The notes below the pieces were generated by a model that was not told where the DNA came from, made no database searches, and saw only the letters and a program-made list of their open reading frames with translations. From contig BPJP01000001.1 in the NCBI GenBank assembly GCA_026004675.1, positions 62,001-126,000 of the forward strand: DNA of 64,000 nucleotides, in the 5' to 3' direction. Of the stretch, positions 18,560 to 27,991 are shown piece after piece. A program made the translations under genes and the position numbers. Numbering within the stretch: position 1 is the first letter of the stretch; each line of letters begins with the position of its first letter. This stretch comes from Gemmatales bacterium. Lineage in GTDB: Bacteria > Planctomycetota > Planctomycetia > Gemmatales > Gemmataceae.

Positions 18560-19405
18560 TCAGAGAGTTTTGATTCCGCCGACGATCTCCACCTGAGTCA
18601 GCGGACGGGTCGCAGCAAACAAGCAATACGCAGCAGGGCTGGACATGCAATCCAGAATCAATTGTTTTGGGTTGGGAGCCTCGTAGCCCGAGGGACAAGC
18701 GATGTGGCCGGTGATCAGGAAATCCGCGTCCACCAACTCGAGAAATCGGGTCGCATTGTCGGCGGTCACATCCCGACCCCAGAGTAACTCGTAAAGCGGA
18801 CCGCCTGGCTCCCAGTCCTGCGGCGGATGAAGTTCACGAAACAACATTTTCAGCGTGAAGTTTCTCAACCTGCTGACTTTCGGCAAACTGTGGCTGAGGA
18901 AAATGCGATTCGGCGTGCGGATGGCCAAGGGCAAGACCTCGAACATTTCCATATAGGCGCGATACACGGCGTCGCCATGAATGCCATACGCTGAATCGAT
19001 CCCTCGTCGAAAGAGGTCGTTGTAAACTTGATCGTTCTTGCTGATCGCTCGTCCCTGCAGCTGGGCTTGTTCATGATTGCCCAGCAGCATGTGCACCTGG
19101 TGGGGAAACTGGCATTTCAGTGCCGCGAGCAGATCGAGGAGTTGGTGCGATTTGTCGCCACCGTCGGAATATTGGAAGGGGCCGTGAATCAATTCCTGCA
19201 AGACGAGATGGCGGCGAGGTTGCCGGGCCAGATCGGCTCGTGCCAGCAATTGCCGAAAGTTCGGCAGATTGCCGTGCAAATCCCCGGCGACCAGCACTTC
19301 GTCGACGTCCTGAAGTTCGAGAAACCGACCTTGGCGTCCAGGCGTCGTTCGGAACAAGCGAACTGCCTGGTGAAGCGTGTTGAGCAGTTTTCCAGGGTCA
19401 GGCAT
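18560..19405 (-). CDS. metallophosphoesterase (calcineurin-like)
   Basis: A 281-residue protein with the calcineurin-type metal motifs: VLVAGDLHGNLPNFRQLL (G-D-x-H-G-N), then HMLLGNHEQAQL (G-N-H-E) and ITGHIACPSG (G-H). A conserved HGPFQYSDGGDKSHQLLDLL lies between the first two. It hydrolyses phosphoester bonds; whether the substrate is a phosphoprotein or a nucleotide such as Ap4A is unknown. No signal peptide is seen. It is separated by 4 bases from the downstream methyltransferase gene. Confidence 0.88.
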   Translation of the reverse strand: MPDPGKLLNTLHQAVRLFRTTPGRQGRFLELQDVDEVLVAGDLHGNLPNFRQLLARADLARQPRRHLVLQELIHGPFQYSDGGDKSHQLLDLLAALKCQFPHQVHMLLGNHEQAQLQGRAISKNDQVYNDLFRRGIDSAYGIHGDAVYRAYMEMFEVLPLAIRTPNRIFLSHSLPKVSRLRNFTLKMLFRELHPPQDWEPGGPLYELLWGRDVTADNATRFLELVDADFLITGHIACPSGYEAPNPKQLILDCMSSPAAYCLFAATRPLTQVEIVGGIKTL

Positions 19406-19688
19406 GAAAGTCTCGCGCTGCTGATGCCAGAAGCTGTCTGGCTTGCTGAGTGTTTCCTTTGGTGTCGATTATGGACCAGGAAAGAGCAGTTGCCAAGAAG
19501 GAGCTGCCCTGCTGGTGAAACCGATACGTGACACGGCTGCAGAGTAACAGCCCGGCTTTTTTTTTATATGTTTACTACATTCAGGAAAATTGGAAGACGG
19601 ATGGCCGAACGGTCGGTGTCCAGGCCGTGTCGGTTATGTGTTCCGTGCATGATCACCCATTTGCGTATGAAGTGAGGCGAGTCCGACC

Positions 19689-21371
19689 ATGCCATTTGAT
19701 CCCCGTCATCGCAGCCGAATTCTTTTGGACGGCCGGGATCGGGCGCCTGCCCGAGCCATGCTGAAAGCGATTGGTTTTGACGATGAGGCGTTGTCGAAAC
19801 CGATCATCGGTGTCGCTAACACCTGGATCGAAACGATGCCCTGCAATTACCACCTTCGGGATCTGGCCGTCAAGGTGAAAGAAGGGATTCGGGCAGCGGG
19901 TGCCACGCCGATGGAGTACAACACGATCGCCATCAGCGATGGCGTGACAATGGGCACGGAGGGGATGAAGGCGAGTTTGATCAGCCGGGAATTGGTGGCC
20001 GATTCCGTCGAGCTTGTCGCCCGAGCACACATGTTCGACGCCGTGATTGTTCTGGTCGCCTGCGACAAGACGATTCCCGGCGGCGCCATGGGTTTGCTGC
20101 GTCTGGATATCCCTGGCTTCGTGCTGTACGGAGGTTCGATTGCACCAGGTAAATTTCACGGTCACGACGTAACCATTCAGGACGTGTTCGAAGCAGTCGG
20201 CGCCAACGCACGTGGCCAGATGTCGGACGCCGATTTTCGCGAACTGGAAAACCACGCCTGTCCGGGTGCAGGAGCGTGCGGCGGCCAGTTCACGGCTAAC
20301 ACGATGGCATTGGCGTTGGAATTCCTTGGCTTGTCTCCCATCGGCTCGGCAAGTCCGCCGGCCCTCGACCAGCGCAAACAGGAAGTCGCTTTTCGTGCAG
20401 GCCAACTCGTTGTCGACCAGCTCAAACGCGGGCTAAAACCGAAGGACTATCTCAATCGCAAGTCCTTCGAAAACGCCATCGCTGGCGTCGCGGCGACCGG
20501 CGGCTCGACCAATGCCGTCTTGCACCTGCTGGCGATCGCACGCGAAGCAGGCGTCCCCTTAACGATCGACGACTTCGACACGGTCAGTACCCGGACCCCG
20601 TTGCTCGCCGACCTCAAACCAGGAGGCCGATTTGTCGCTACCGACTTGGACCGGGCAGGCGGTACGCGAATCGTCGCCCAAAGACTTCTTCAAGCCAACA
20701 AACTGGACGGCAGCCAACTCACTCCCACCGGCAAGACACTGGCCGAAGAAGCAGCGGTCGCCGTTGAAACCGAAGGCCAGGAAGTCGTCAAGCCGCTGGC
20801 TTGTCCCTTGAAACCCACCGGCGGCCTCGTCATCCTCAAAGGAAACCTTGCTCCCGAAGGTTGCGTCATCAAGGTCGCAGGCCACGAGCGCTTGCATCAC
20901 CGCGGCCCAGCGCGCGTCTTCGACCGCGAAGAAGATGCCATGAACGCTGTCACGGGCGGCAAAATCAAATCCGGCGACGTCGTCGTCATTCGCTACGAAG
21001 GACCCAAGGGCGGACCAGGCATGCGTGAAATGCTCGGCGTTACCGGCGCCATCGTCGGCGCCGGCTTGGGTGAAACCGTCGCCTTGATGACGGACGGCCG
21101 ATTCAGCGGCGCCACCCGCGGTTTGATGGCAGGTCACGTGGCGCCGGAAGCGGCCTGCGGCGGACCCATCGCCGCCCTTCAAGAGGGAGATATCGTGGTC
21201 TTCGATATTCCCAATCGCCAACTCAACGTCGAATTGTCGGCCGAAGAGATCCAAGCCCGCCTGGCTCGCTGGCAACCGCCGCCGCCAAAGTACACCACCG
21301 GCGTTTTTGCCAAATACGCTGCTCTCGTTTCCTCCGCCTCCGAAGGAGCGATTACCCAGCCGCGGTTGTAA
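19689..21371 (+). CDS. ilvD: dihydroxy-acid dehydratase
   Basis: A complete 560-residue enzyme from ATG 19689. It converts 2,3-dihydroxy-isovalerate or -methylvalerate to the 2-keto acids in valine, leucine and isoleucine synthesis. Iron-sulfur cluster cysteines are visible in TMPCNYHLRDLA, ACDKTIPGG and NHACPGAGACGGQFTANTM. The C-terminal domain has GPKGGPGMREML and MTDGRFSGATRG, which carries the catalytic Ser. Length is normal for the family. A 283-base upstream gap contains no visible gene. The preceding gene is divergent, so ilvD has its own promoter. Confidence 0.97.
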   Translation: MPFDPRHRSRILLDGRDRAPARAMLKAIGFDDEALSKPIIGVANTWIETMPCNYHLRDLAVKVKEGIRAAGATPMEYNTIAISDGVTMGTEGMKASLISRELVADSVELVARAHMFDAVIVLVACDKTIPGGAMGLLRLDIPGFVLYGGSIAPGKFHGHDVTIQDVFEAVGANARGQMSDADFRELENHACPGAGACGGQFTANTMALALEFLGLSPIGSASPPALDQRKQEVAFRAGQLVVDQLKRGLKPKDYLNRKSFENAIAGVAATGGSTNAVLHLLAIAREAGVPLTIDDFDTVSTRTPLLADLKPGGRFVATDLDRAGGTRIVAQRLLQANKLDGSQLTPTGKTLAEEAAVAVETEGQEVVKPLACPLKPTGGLVILKGNLAPEGCVIKVAGHERLHHRGPARVFDREEDAMNAVTGGKIKSGDVVVIRYEGPKGGPGMREMLGVTGAIVGAGLGETVALMTDGRFSGATRGLMAGHVAPEAACGGPIAALQEGDIVVFDIPNRQLNVELSAEEIQARLARWQPPPPKYTTGVFAKYAALVSSASEGAITQPRL

Positions 21372-22010
21372 CTGCCGGCCAGGCTCCCCTCGTCGAGATC
21401 ACCGAAGATTGGTCGCATTCGCTGAGGACCGGTTTGGCAGGCCCTTGAATTCGCTGCCTGCCACCGCCCTCCCTTTCCTTTCGTCGTGCCACTTTCGCCA
21501 ATAATCACATCGCCGGCTCGATATCAATCCGGACGCGCTCTGTCGGGACCGTTCGAACGGCACGAACAACCCGTATCGCAACTGTTCCTTTCTCAAAAAG
21601 CGTGAACCAGAAAAAAATAGTTGTGTCCACTTAGACTGAAGGGTAGTTTTTGGCTCATAAACCGGTTGGCTGTGGCTGGCTCGAGGATGTCGAAATGCCG
21701 TTGCGAATGCCAAATGCGGACAGCCACTTCTTGTGCCGCATCCCTGTCACTGACGAAAAATGGCAAGCGCAGGATCTGCCAATAGTCCATATCGGCATCG
21801 GCTGACGCGGTTGAGAAACTCCCATCAACCGAGAAATGTCCCAATGTAGGAACTTGTCGTTACTGGGAATGTGACAACCGATTGGGATAAAGGCTAGGCC
21901 GGTCTTTTCGTTTTGCTCGTCGTGGCAGCAAAAATTTTCGATCTCTGCACGTAATATGGATAGCAACTTTTTGAATCGGCGAATCGTCAGTCTCAGGAGC
22001 TTTGAGTTCC
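21372..22010. other. intergenic region upstream of the CRISPR-Cas island, no confident gene
   Basis: About 640 bases lie between ilvD and the CARF nuclease gene. Short frames exist on both strands (for example minus 21655-22017, and a plus frame over about 21650-21804 ending in a stop at 21802-21804), but none resembles a known family or has a convincing ribosome site. No direct repeats with CRISPR-like spacing are visible. The region presumably carries the promoter of the type III operon. Confidence 0.5.
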
Positions 22011-23507
22011 ATGCCATCGAAAGCGATGATTGTTCTGGCCAGCGAACAACTTTGGCCCAACATCCATGGCATCGTCCATTGGACCAAAACGGGGCCCAAC
22101 AACGACGGCTTATCCGACCTTTTCATCTACTACACAGATGACGAAAAACGATCCGCTCGCCCGGCTCGGAGCCTGAAAGTCCTTTGCGACAAACAGTTTC
22201 CGACGATTCGTGTTCATCTGCCGCCCCAGCCGATGCCGATTACGCCCGAAGCGGTGCACGACCAAATCCGCCTTTGGCAAAAACAGCACCCGAACCAGCG
22301 ATGGATCATCAACGCCACTGGCGGTCTGAAGCTGATGTTCGCCGGCATCACCGACCTTGTCGGGACGGACAATACAGACGTCGTATATCGGGAACTCAGC
22401 GGTCAGTGGTATCGGCTGCTACGGCAATCTGGCGCGATCGTCAGCGAACCGATCGACGTTTCGGCCGACGAAACCGATTCGATCCCCGTCTTGACGCTTG
22501 TCAAAGCGCATTGGCTACCGGCCGAAGGAACGGACTGGACCGGCGATCCGCCTAAGCGGATCGATGTTCTCCGTCTGACCGACGCTGCACTTCGCAAGTC
22601 CAGCTGGCGAGATGCTTTCGCATATTCGGGCGAGTCCAACCATGAGCAGGATGGATTTCTATTCGAAAAATTCATAGCGGTGGTGTTGCTGGAACTGGGT
22701 GTCGAGAATCTCCGGATAAACTCGAAACTGACTTCTGCCAGTGGCCAAGTACAGCATGAGATCGACCTCGTAGCCAATTACAAAGGAAGGTTGCGCTTGC
22801 TCGATGTCAAGCTGCGAGAAGACGACGATGCCAGTGGCTCGGGAAATATTACAACGCAAATTCGTCAGGCAGCAGCGACCCAAAAAGCCCTCGGCGGACT
22901 AGGTGCCAAGATTTTGCTGGTACGGCCCAATCGCGAGTTCACACCCGATCAGCGAGCTTTGGCGCAAGCCCAGGGCGTCGACGTTTTGGATCGCAACGAC
23001 AAGTGGGAACTATTCAGCTGCCTGGCCAGGTGGTTGGGGATTCGCCAATTGCCAGAGCCGCTTCAGGACGGAGAAAACCGCCTCCGCGCCGCATCAAAGA
23101 GTGGCCAGTGGTGTGCCTTTGAACAAAAACCGCGCCTGGTCGAGGAATTGGAGGAATCGCCTGCCAACGATGGTGGCTTGCTCGAGCACACCGTCGTGGA
23201 CCTGGACGCTTACAACCTAGCATTGCAGCAAGATTGGCTAGCCTACTTGATTGATGCCGTCCTGCATTTGCGCTGCCGAAAGCCGGAACATATTTCAGCC
23301 CATCGAGCGGAGATGTGCCTCAGAAATTTCTTGGCTCCCTTTGGGCAGGTTGTGAGTCTGAACAGGTCGAACACAGGCACGACCTTGTGGTGCGAGTTTC
23401 GGCCGTCGTCGGGCCGGCGTGCCGCGCTCTTCGACCGCCTCGCCCAGTTCCGCTGCCGATCGCTGCTCGGCTCCCTGGCGGGCGAACTGATGCCTGACAC
23501 CGGCTAG
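22011..23507 (+). CDS. CARF-domain nuclease, Can2/Card1-like (type III CRISPR effector)
   Basis: 498 residues if started at ATG 22011 (AGGAG 11 bases upstream). The N-terminus MIVLASEQLWPNIHGIVHW and the block IINATGGLKLMFAGI (residues 99-113) match the CARF domain of DUF1887 proteins (Can2/Card1), which binds cyclic oligoadenylate. The nuclease region contains GFLFEKFIAVVLLELG, then HEIDLVANYKGRLRLLDVKL, giving PD-(D/E)xK residues Asp252, Asp265 and Lys267. The catalytic triplet is D-x-K instead of the commoner E-x-K. Known family members, activated by cA4, nick DNA and cleave RNA. About 165 residues after the nuclease core (about 330-498) are extra compared with the usual approximately 370-residue protein. 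It is the first gene of the co-directional type III-B island. Confidence 0.82.
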   Translation: MPSKAMIVLASEQLWPNIHGIVHWTKTGPNNDGLSDLFIYYTDDEKRSARPARSLKVLCDKQFPTIRVHLPPQPMPITPEAVHDQIRLWQKQHPNQRWIINATGGLKLMFAGITDLVGTDNTDVVYRELSGQWYRLLRQSGAIVSEPIDVSADETDSIPVLTLVKAHWLPAEGTDWTGDPPKRIDVLRLTDAALRKSSWRDAFAYSGESNHEQDGFLFEKFIAVVLLELGVENLRINSKLTSASGQVQHEIDLVANYKGRLRLLDVKLREDDDASGSGNITTQIRQAAATQKALGGLGAKILLVRPNREFTPDQRALAQAQGVDVLDRNDKWELFSCLARWLGIRQLPEPLQDGENRLRAASKSGQWCAFEQKPRLVEELEESPANDGGLLEHTVVDLDAYNLALQQDWLAYLIDAVLHLRCRKPEHISAHRAEMCLRNFLAPFGQVVSLNRSNTGTTLWCEFRPSSGRRAALFDRLAQFRCRSLLGSLAGELMPDTG

Positions 23508-23637
23508 TGCTCTCAGAAAGAAAGAGTCCTTTGGTACTGTCATTAACTGACTTGATCGGATGTCTCCAGATAGACGAGGCGAAGCTGCCTGATCGCCTAA
23601 AGGTAATCGATGCCCTTTTGTTACGAGGAGGAAACCC

Positions 23638-25032
23638 GTGCCGAGAACGATTCCAGAGGTCCCTGGCTTCGCCCCACCGAAGCCGTCTGAGCCGAAGACC
23701 TACACGATTCAACTTATTACGCCCATGTTCGGCGGCGGCGTCGAACCCGGAGAGCCGGACGAAAGCATGCCGATAAGGGCGACGGAGATCCGCGGGCAGC
23801 TGCAATTCTGGTGGCGGGCCACGGCGGGGGCAAAGTACTCAACCAAAGAAGAACTTCGCGAGGCCCAGACAGAAATCTGGGGATCGACGGAGAAGGCGAG
23901 TAACGTTCAGGTTCAAGCAAGAACGACAACTGCTGGCAAGAATCAACCATGCGCGCAATACAGTTGGAATCCTAATGCCCGAGGAGGGCGTGGGGGGTGG
24001 CGCATGAACTGGCTACCGCCATTCCAGGGAACGAAGTTGCCATATGCTTTGTTTCCTTTTCAAGGCGAAATGCCACGACCAAATCGCAATGCGAAAATTG
24101 AGGTCCCCCCAGCAAATTGCATTCACGACGCAGTCTTCGAACTCACTATCAATTGTGCAGCAGACATGACACGGGAAGCCGAATCGGAAGTCGAAACTGC
24201 CCTCTGGGCTTGGGTCAACTTCGGCGGTTTAGGCGCGCGAACGCGGCGGGGGTGTGGGGCCTTGTTTTGTCGCGATTTCGCACCCGAGAGTGTTGAGCAA
24301 TTGGTCGAGAAGGCAAGGCAGTACGCGACCAGTTCGGCACGCGATTGGCCGGTGTTGGTTGAACATCTTCTGATAGGCAAAGCGGAGAGGGGCTCCATTG
24401 CAGCCTGGGACGCTGCTATCAACATTCTAAGGGATTTTCGTCAAGGGGAAGAGGAAGAGATTGGGCGCGCAGCTGGTCCTAGTCGCTCATTTTGGCCGGA
24501 GGCCGAATCAATCCGAGAGATAACTGGATGCCGTTCGCATAGCCGCGATCCCAACATTCCTGATTCGGCAATTCCCGCATTCCCGCGGGCCGAGTTCGGC
24601 TTGCCGATTGTATTCCACTTCAAGGACTCAGGTGACCCTCCCGACACAGTCCTTTATCCGGGGAACGGTCCAGCGAACGAAAAGCGCGAGCGTATGGCGA
24701 GTCCTTTGATCCTTAAACCATTGGGATTGGCAGATGGAAAGTTCATCCCAATTATTCTGCTATTAAGAACGCCGCACCTGACAGGCGTTGATCTGCGCAT
24801 TAGTCGTAAGAACCTTAATTCTTTGCCTAGAAAACTAGCCGAACGTATCCGGGAGACCATGGGTAACAATGACAAAGAAGGCTCCTTTGCTCTTCCTGAT
24901 GATCTGCTCATTTGCGGAGAACCTCTGTCCGAATACAGCACATCGCCAATGCAGGGTCGATCTACCACCGGTTCCGCCATCGAGGCATTCTTGAACTACG
25001 CACAATCTAAGGGATTTAAGGGGGAAATATAG
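23638..25032 (+). CDS. cmr1: type III-B RAMP protein Cmr1
   Basis: 464 residues from GTG 23638, which is preceded by a perfect AGGAGG. The signature is classical Cmr1: TYTIQLITPMFGGGVEPGEPDESMPIRATEIRGQLQFWWRA, followed later by the RAMP Gly-rich segment NFGGLGARTRRGCGAL (about residue 200). Cmr1 is a RAMP subunit at the 3' end of the crRNA in the Cmr complex and contributes to target RNA capture. Its stop is one base before the Cas10 ATG region (1-base gap). No defects are seen. Confidence 0.93.
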   Translation: MPRTIPEVPGFAPPKPSEPKTYTIQLITPMFGGGVEPGEPDESMPIRATEIRGQLQFWWRATAGAKYSTKEELREAQTEIWGSTEKASNVQVQARTTTAGKNQPCAQYSWNPNARGGRGGWRMNWLPPFQGTKLPYALFPFQGEMPRPNRNAKIEVPPANCIHDAVFELTINCAADMTREAESEVETALWAWVNFGGLGARTRRGCGALFCRDFAPESVEQLVEKARQYATSSARDWPVLVEHLLIGKAERGSIAAWDAAINILRDFRQGEEEEIGRAAGPSRSFWPEAESIREITGCRSHSRDPNIPDSAIPAFPRAEFGLPIVFHFKDSGDPPDTVLYPGNGPANEKRERMASPLILKPLGLADGKFIPIILLLRTPHLTGVDLRISRKNLNSLPRKLAERIRETMGNNDKEGSFALPDDLLICGEPLSEYSTSPMQGRSTTGSAIEAFLNYAQSKGFKGEI

Positions 25033-25033
25033 A

Positions 25034-26785
25034 ATGAGCCATCTAATCGCCATCTCCGTCGGTCCCGTACAGGAGTTCATCGCCGCGGCTAGGCGGACGC
25101 GTGATCTGTGGTTCGGGTCGTACCTGCTGTCAGAGATCAGTAAGGCGGTTGCTAAATGCCTGCGCGACGACTGTAAATGCAGGTTGGTCTTTCCCAACCC
25201 GAATTCGGACTTAAGTGCCGGGTCTCCGCTGAATGTTTCCAACGTGATCATCGCCGAATTAGAGGTAGGTGATTCGAAGCAGATTGCCCAGAAGGCCCAG
25301 AAGGCTGCCCAAAAACGGTGGAAAGAATTCGCTGAAGACGCCTGGAATGCGACCATTATTCGAGAAGGCCAACAATCAACGGTGATAGGTGAAGATGTTT
25401 GGAAAGACCAAGTTGATGACGTGATCGAATTCTACGCGGCATGGATACCTGCAAGTGGAGACTATCCAAGTGACAGACGTACAGCAATGCGCCTGCTTGC
25501 TGGCCGCAAGAACTGCCGTGACTTTCGCGCCGCCCTTGGCCGGGCAGGATTGCCCAAATCGTCTCTGGATGGCCAGCGCGAAACTGTCTTATACCCGCAG
25601 TCTCTTTGGCAAAAGCGCTTTCGACAACGTTTGCGCATCCGCGATGGCGAGCAATTAGATGTCATCGGTCTCGTCAAAAGGTTGGCTGAAGGCAACCGTC
25701 CCTATCCATCGGTGTCGCGGATTGCCGCCGATCCGTGGGTGCGAGGCAACCTTGGCAAGATCGGCGAGGTGATCAAGGCCTGCGAAGAGCTTGAAAACAA
25801 AAAGATCCTGCGACGGCTCGACACAGCCACCTATCCCCAATACGCCGACTTTCGCTATGAAGGCAGTGCCGTTTATCCCAGCAGACATCATGAATTGCTC
25901 GAAGAGACAATCGATCCAGACGACCGGACGCTCGAACTTCTTCGTTCACTGAGAGACGCACTCGCGAAGCTACCCGAACCCAACCCTTACCTGGCCGTTC
26001 TCGTGGCCGATGGGGACAAGATGGGGGCGGCGATCTCCGCGCTGAGGTCCGCGGAGGCGAACCGGGAGTTTTCGAAAACGCTGGCGAAGTTTGCTACCGA
26101 GGCGGAACAGATCGTCACGGCCCACAATGGTGTTTTGGTTTATGCAGGCGGCGATGATGTGTTGGCGTTTGTCCCGGTGGATAAGTGTCTCCATTGTGCG
26201 AGACAGCTTCATGACGGATTCGGGAAAAAACTTGGTGAATACAAGAACAAGAAGGGAGAAGCCCCCACCCTATCCGTCGGCATCGCCATCGGTCATTTCC
26301 TGGAAAACCTCGAAGACCTCTTGGAATATGGCCGGGCTGCCGAGAAGGACGCCAAGAAGCCCGATCGCAACGGTCTCGCCGTCCATCTGCACAAGCGCGG
26401 CGGTGCACCAATCCAAATCCGCTCGCGCTGGGAATCGAAGCCCGACGAGCGCGTTTTCGAGTACGCCGAGTGGCTTCAAGTCGACGCGATTCCCGGCGGA
26501 TTCCCACATGAACTGCGGCAGTTGATCGACTTGTATTCCACCTGGCCGGCTGACACCAACCGAATCGATGCCCTCAAGAATGATGCGATTCGAGTGATCA
26601 AGGACAAGCAACCGCGAGGGACCAGAAGTTTCATGCCGCACATCGAAAAGGAAATCGACAAATTAGGCTCGATTGACGAATACCGGCAACTGGCCCGCAA
26701 ACTGCTGATCGCCCGGCAGATCGCTGTCGCACTCAAGCAAGCCGGTCACAAACCGAAGCACGATAGCAAAGGGGACGCTGCATGA
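25034..26785 (+). CDS. cas10: Cas10/Cmr2, type III-B large subunit, without HD domain
   Basis: 583 residues. It opens directly with LIAISVGPVQEFIAAARRTRDLWFGSYLLSE, the Cmr2 D1/palm-like start, so the N-terminal HD nuclease domain found in many Cas10 proteins is absent. The second palm domain contains VLVADGDKMGAAI and YAGGDDVLAF; the GGDD catalytic motif is at residues 372-375 and looks intact. The protein is therefore expected to make cyclic oligoadenylate from ATP when the complex binds target RNA, but not to cut single-stranded DNA through an HD site. The length is short relative to the 750-900 residues of many Cmr2 proteins. The stop overlaps the cmr3 start (ATGA). Confidence 0.95.
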   Translation: MSHLIAISVGPVQEFIAAARRTRDLWFGSYLLSEISKAVAKCLRDDCKCRLVFPNPNSDLSAGSPLNVSNVIIAELEVGDSKQIAQKAQKAAQKRWKEFAEDAWNATIIREGQQSTVIGEDVWKDQVDDVIEFYAAWIPASGDYPSDRRTAMRLLAGRKNCRDFRAALGRAGLPKSSLDGQRETVLYPQSLWQKRFRQRLRIRDGEQLDVIGLVKRLAEGNRPYPSVSRIAADPWVRGNLGKIGEVIKACEELENKKILRRLDTATYPQYADFRYEGSAVYPSRHHELLEETIDPDDRTLELLRSLRDALAKLPEPNPYLAVLVADGDKMGAAISALRSAEANREFSKTLAKFATEAEQIVTAHNGVLVYAGGDDVLAFVPVDKCLHCARQLHDGFGKKLGEYKNKKGEAPTLSVGIAIGHFLENLEDLLEYGRAAEKDAKKPDRNGLAVHLHKRGGAPIQIRSRWESKPDERVFEYAEWLQVDAIPGGFPHELRQLIDLYSTWPADTNRIDALKNDAIRVIKDKQPRGTRSFMPHIEKEIDKLGSIDEYRQLARKLLIARQIAVALKQAGHKPKHDSKGDAA

Positions 26786-27966
26786 GTACGCACTATTTGG
26801 AAATCTCCCCCCGTGATCCGCTGATCTCCCGCGATGGCCGACCCTTCGGCGCTGGGCAGGGAAATCGCATGCGCGGCTTGCCCTGGCTGCTGCCCTCCGT
26901 CGTCGCCGGATCGTTCCGAACCGCGCTGGTCAAGGCCGGGACGGGAGATTTTTCGGGTAATGTGCCGGACCAACTAAAGCAGATTTCCGTAGCAGGTGTC
27001 TTCCCAGTCAACGAGGAGACAATTTACCTGCCCGCGCCGGCTGACTGCGTTTGGGATGAGGACAGGGGTCACGTGTTTCGAGTTCAACCTGTGCCTCTCG
27101 AGAAAGGTGAAGGTGTTGATCTTCCGATGGAGGGACTGAAACCGGTACGGCTGACCGATGAGCAAGCAGCAGAAGATTTCAAGCCGAAAACCGTTCCTGC
27201 CTGGTGGCCTCTAGCTAAGTATGAAGATTGGCTTACCGGTACGGAAGTCCAACGGGAAAACGGTTGGTTCGACGCTAGTTTCTTGCAATCCGCCGAGCGC
27301 GACATGCGCGACCACGTCTGCCTCGATGCCGCCCGTGGTGCAGCAGCCGAAAGTCTTCTCTTCGCCACGGCAAACCTGAGCGTTCACGCTTTGCCAAAGC
27401 ACGGCGAGAAAAACGCCGACAACCAACACGTACCCTATACCAAGCTCTATCAACCCGTCTCATTGACAGCCAGAGTCCAAGTGCCCAACGGCGACTTTGC
27501 ACACGCCAAAGATTTGGACATCTGGCATCCACTGGGAGGCGAACGGCGGCTGGTCCACTGGAAAACCAATGGGAACTCAGCACTTTGGGCCTGTCCGGAG
27601 AAGATCAAGAACGCACTGAAGAGCGCCAGCCATGTCCGCATGGTCCTGGCCACGTCGGCTATCTTTCGCGACGGCTGGAAGCCCGGCTGGCTCGATGACC
27701 AATCAGAAGGCTCTCCACCCGGGGCGAACGTCCGGCTGAAACTCATCGGCGTCTGCAACGACCGCTGGCGAGCTGTTTCAGGCTGGTCGTTGGAGACACA
27801 CGGTCCCAAGCCCATTCGTCGCATGGTCCCGGCCGGCGCCGTTTACTTCTTCGAAGTGACCGATGACGATCCCAGCGAACTGGCGAATCGCTGGCTGCAG
27901 CCGGTCAGTGACGACGAACAGGAACGGCGCGATGGCTTCGGACTCGCAATCTGGGGAACATGGTAA
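26782..27966 (+). CDS. cmr3: type III-B RAMP protein Cmr3
   Basis: 394 residues. The start HYLEISPRDPLISRDGRPFGAGQGNRMRGLPWLLPSVVAGSFRTAL matches the Cmr3 family, with D-P-L-x-x-R-D-G-R-P-F followed by a G-S-x-R-x-x-L block. The C-terminus includes the RAMP-like region RMVPAGAVYFFEV and DGFGLAIWGTW. Cmr3 binds the 5' handle of the crRNA and contacts Cas10. It overlaps the cas10 stop by four bases, indicating translational coupling and stoichiometric production. Confidence 0.92.
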   Translation: MSTHYLEISPRDPLISRDGRPFGAGQGNRMRGLPWLLPSVVAGSFRTALVKAGTGDFSGNVPDQLKQISVAGVFPVNEETIYLPAPADCVWDEDRGHVFRVQPVPLEKGEGVDLPMEGLKPVRLTDEQAAEDFKPKTVPAWWPLAKYEDWLTGTEVQRENGWFDASFLQSAERDMRDHVCLDAARGAAAESLLFATANLSVHALPKHGEKNADNQHVPYTKLYQPVSLTARVQVPNGDFAHAKDLDIWHPLGGERRLVHWKTNGNSALWACPEKIKNALKSASHVRMVLATSAIFRDGWKPGWLDDQSEGSPPGANVRLKLIGVCNDRWRAVSGWSLETHGPKPIRRMVPAGAVYFFEVTDDDPSELANRWLQPVSDDEQERRDGFGLAIWGTW

Positions 27967-27991
27967 CCGAACGAAAAGGGAGACAATATCC

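Noticed and set aside
21655..22017. Minus-strand frame before the CARF nuclease gene as a toxin or transposase
   Set aside because: No family motif, no ribosome site, and overlap with the start of the nuclease gene.
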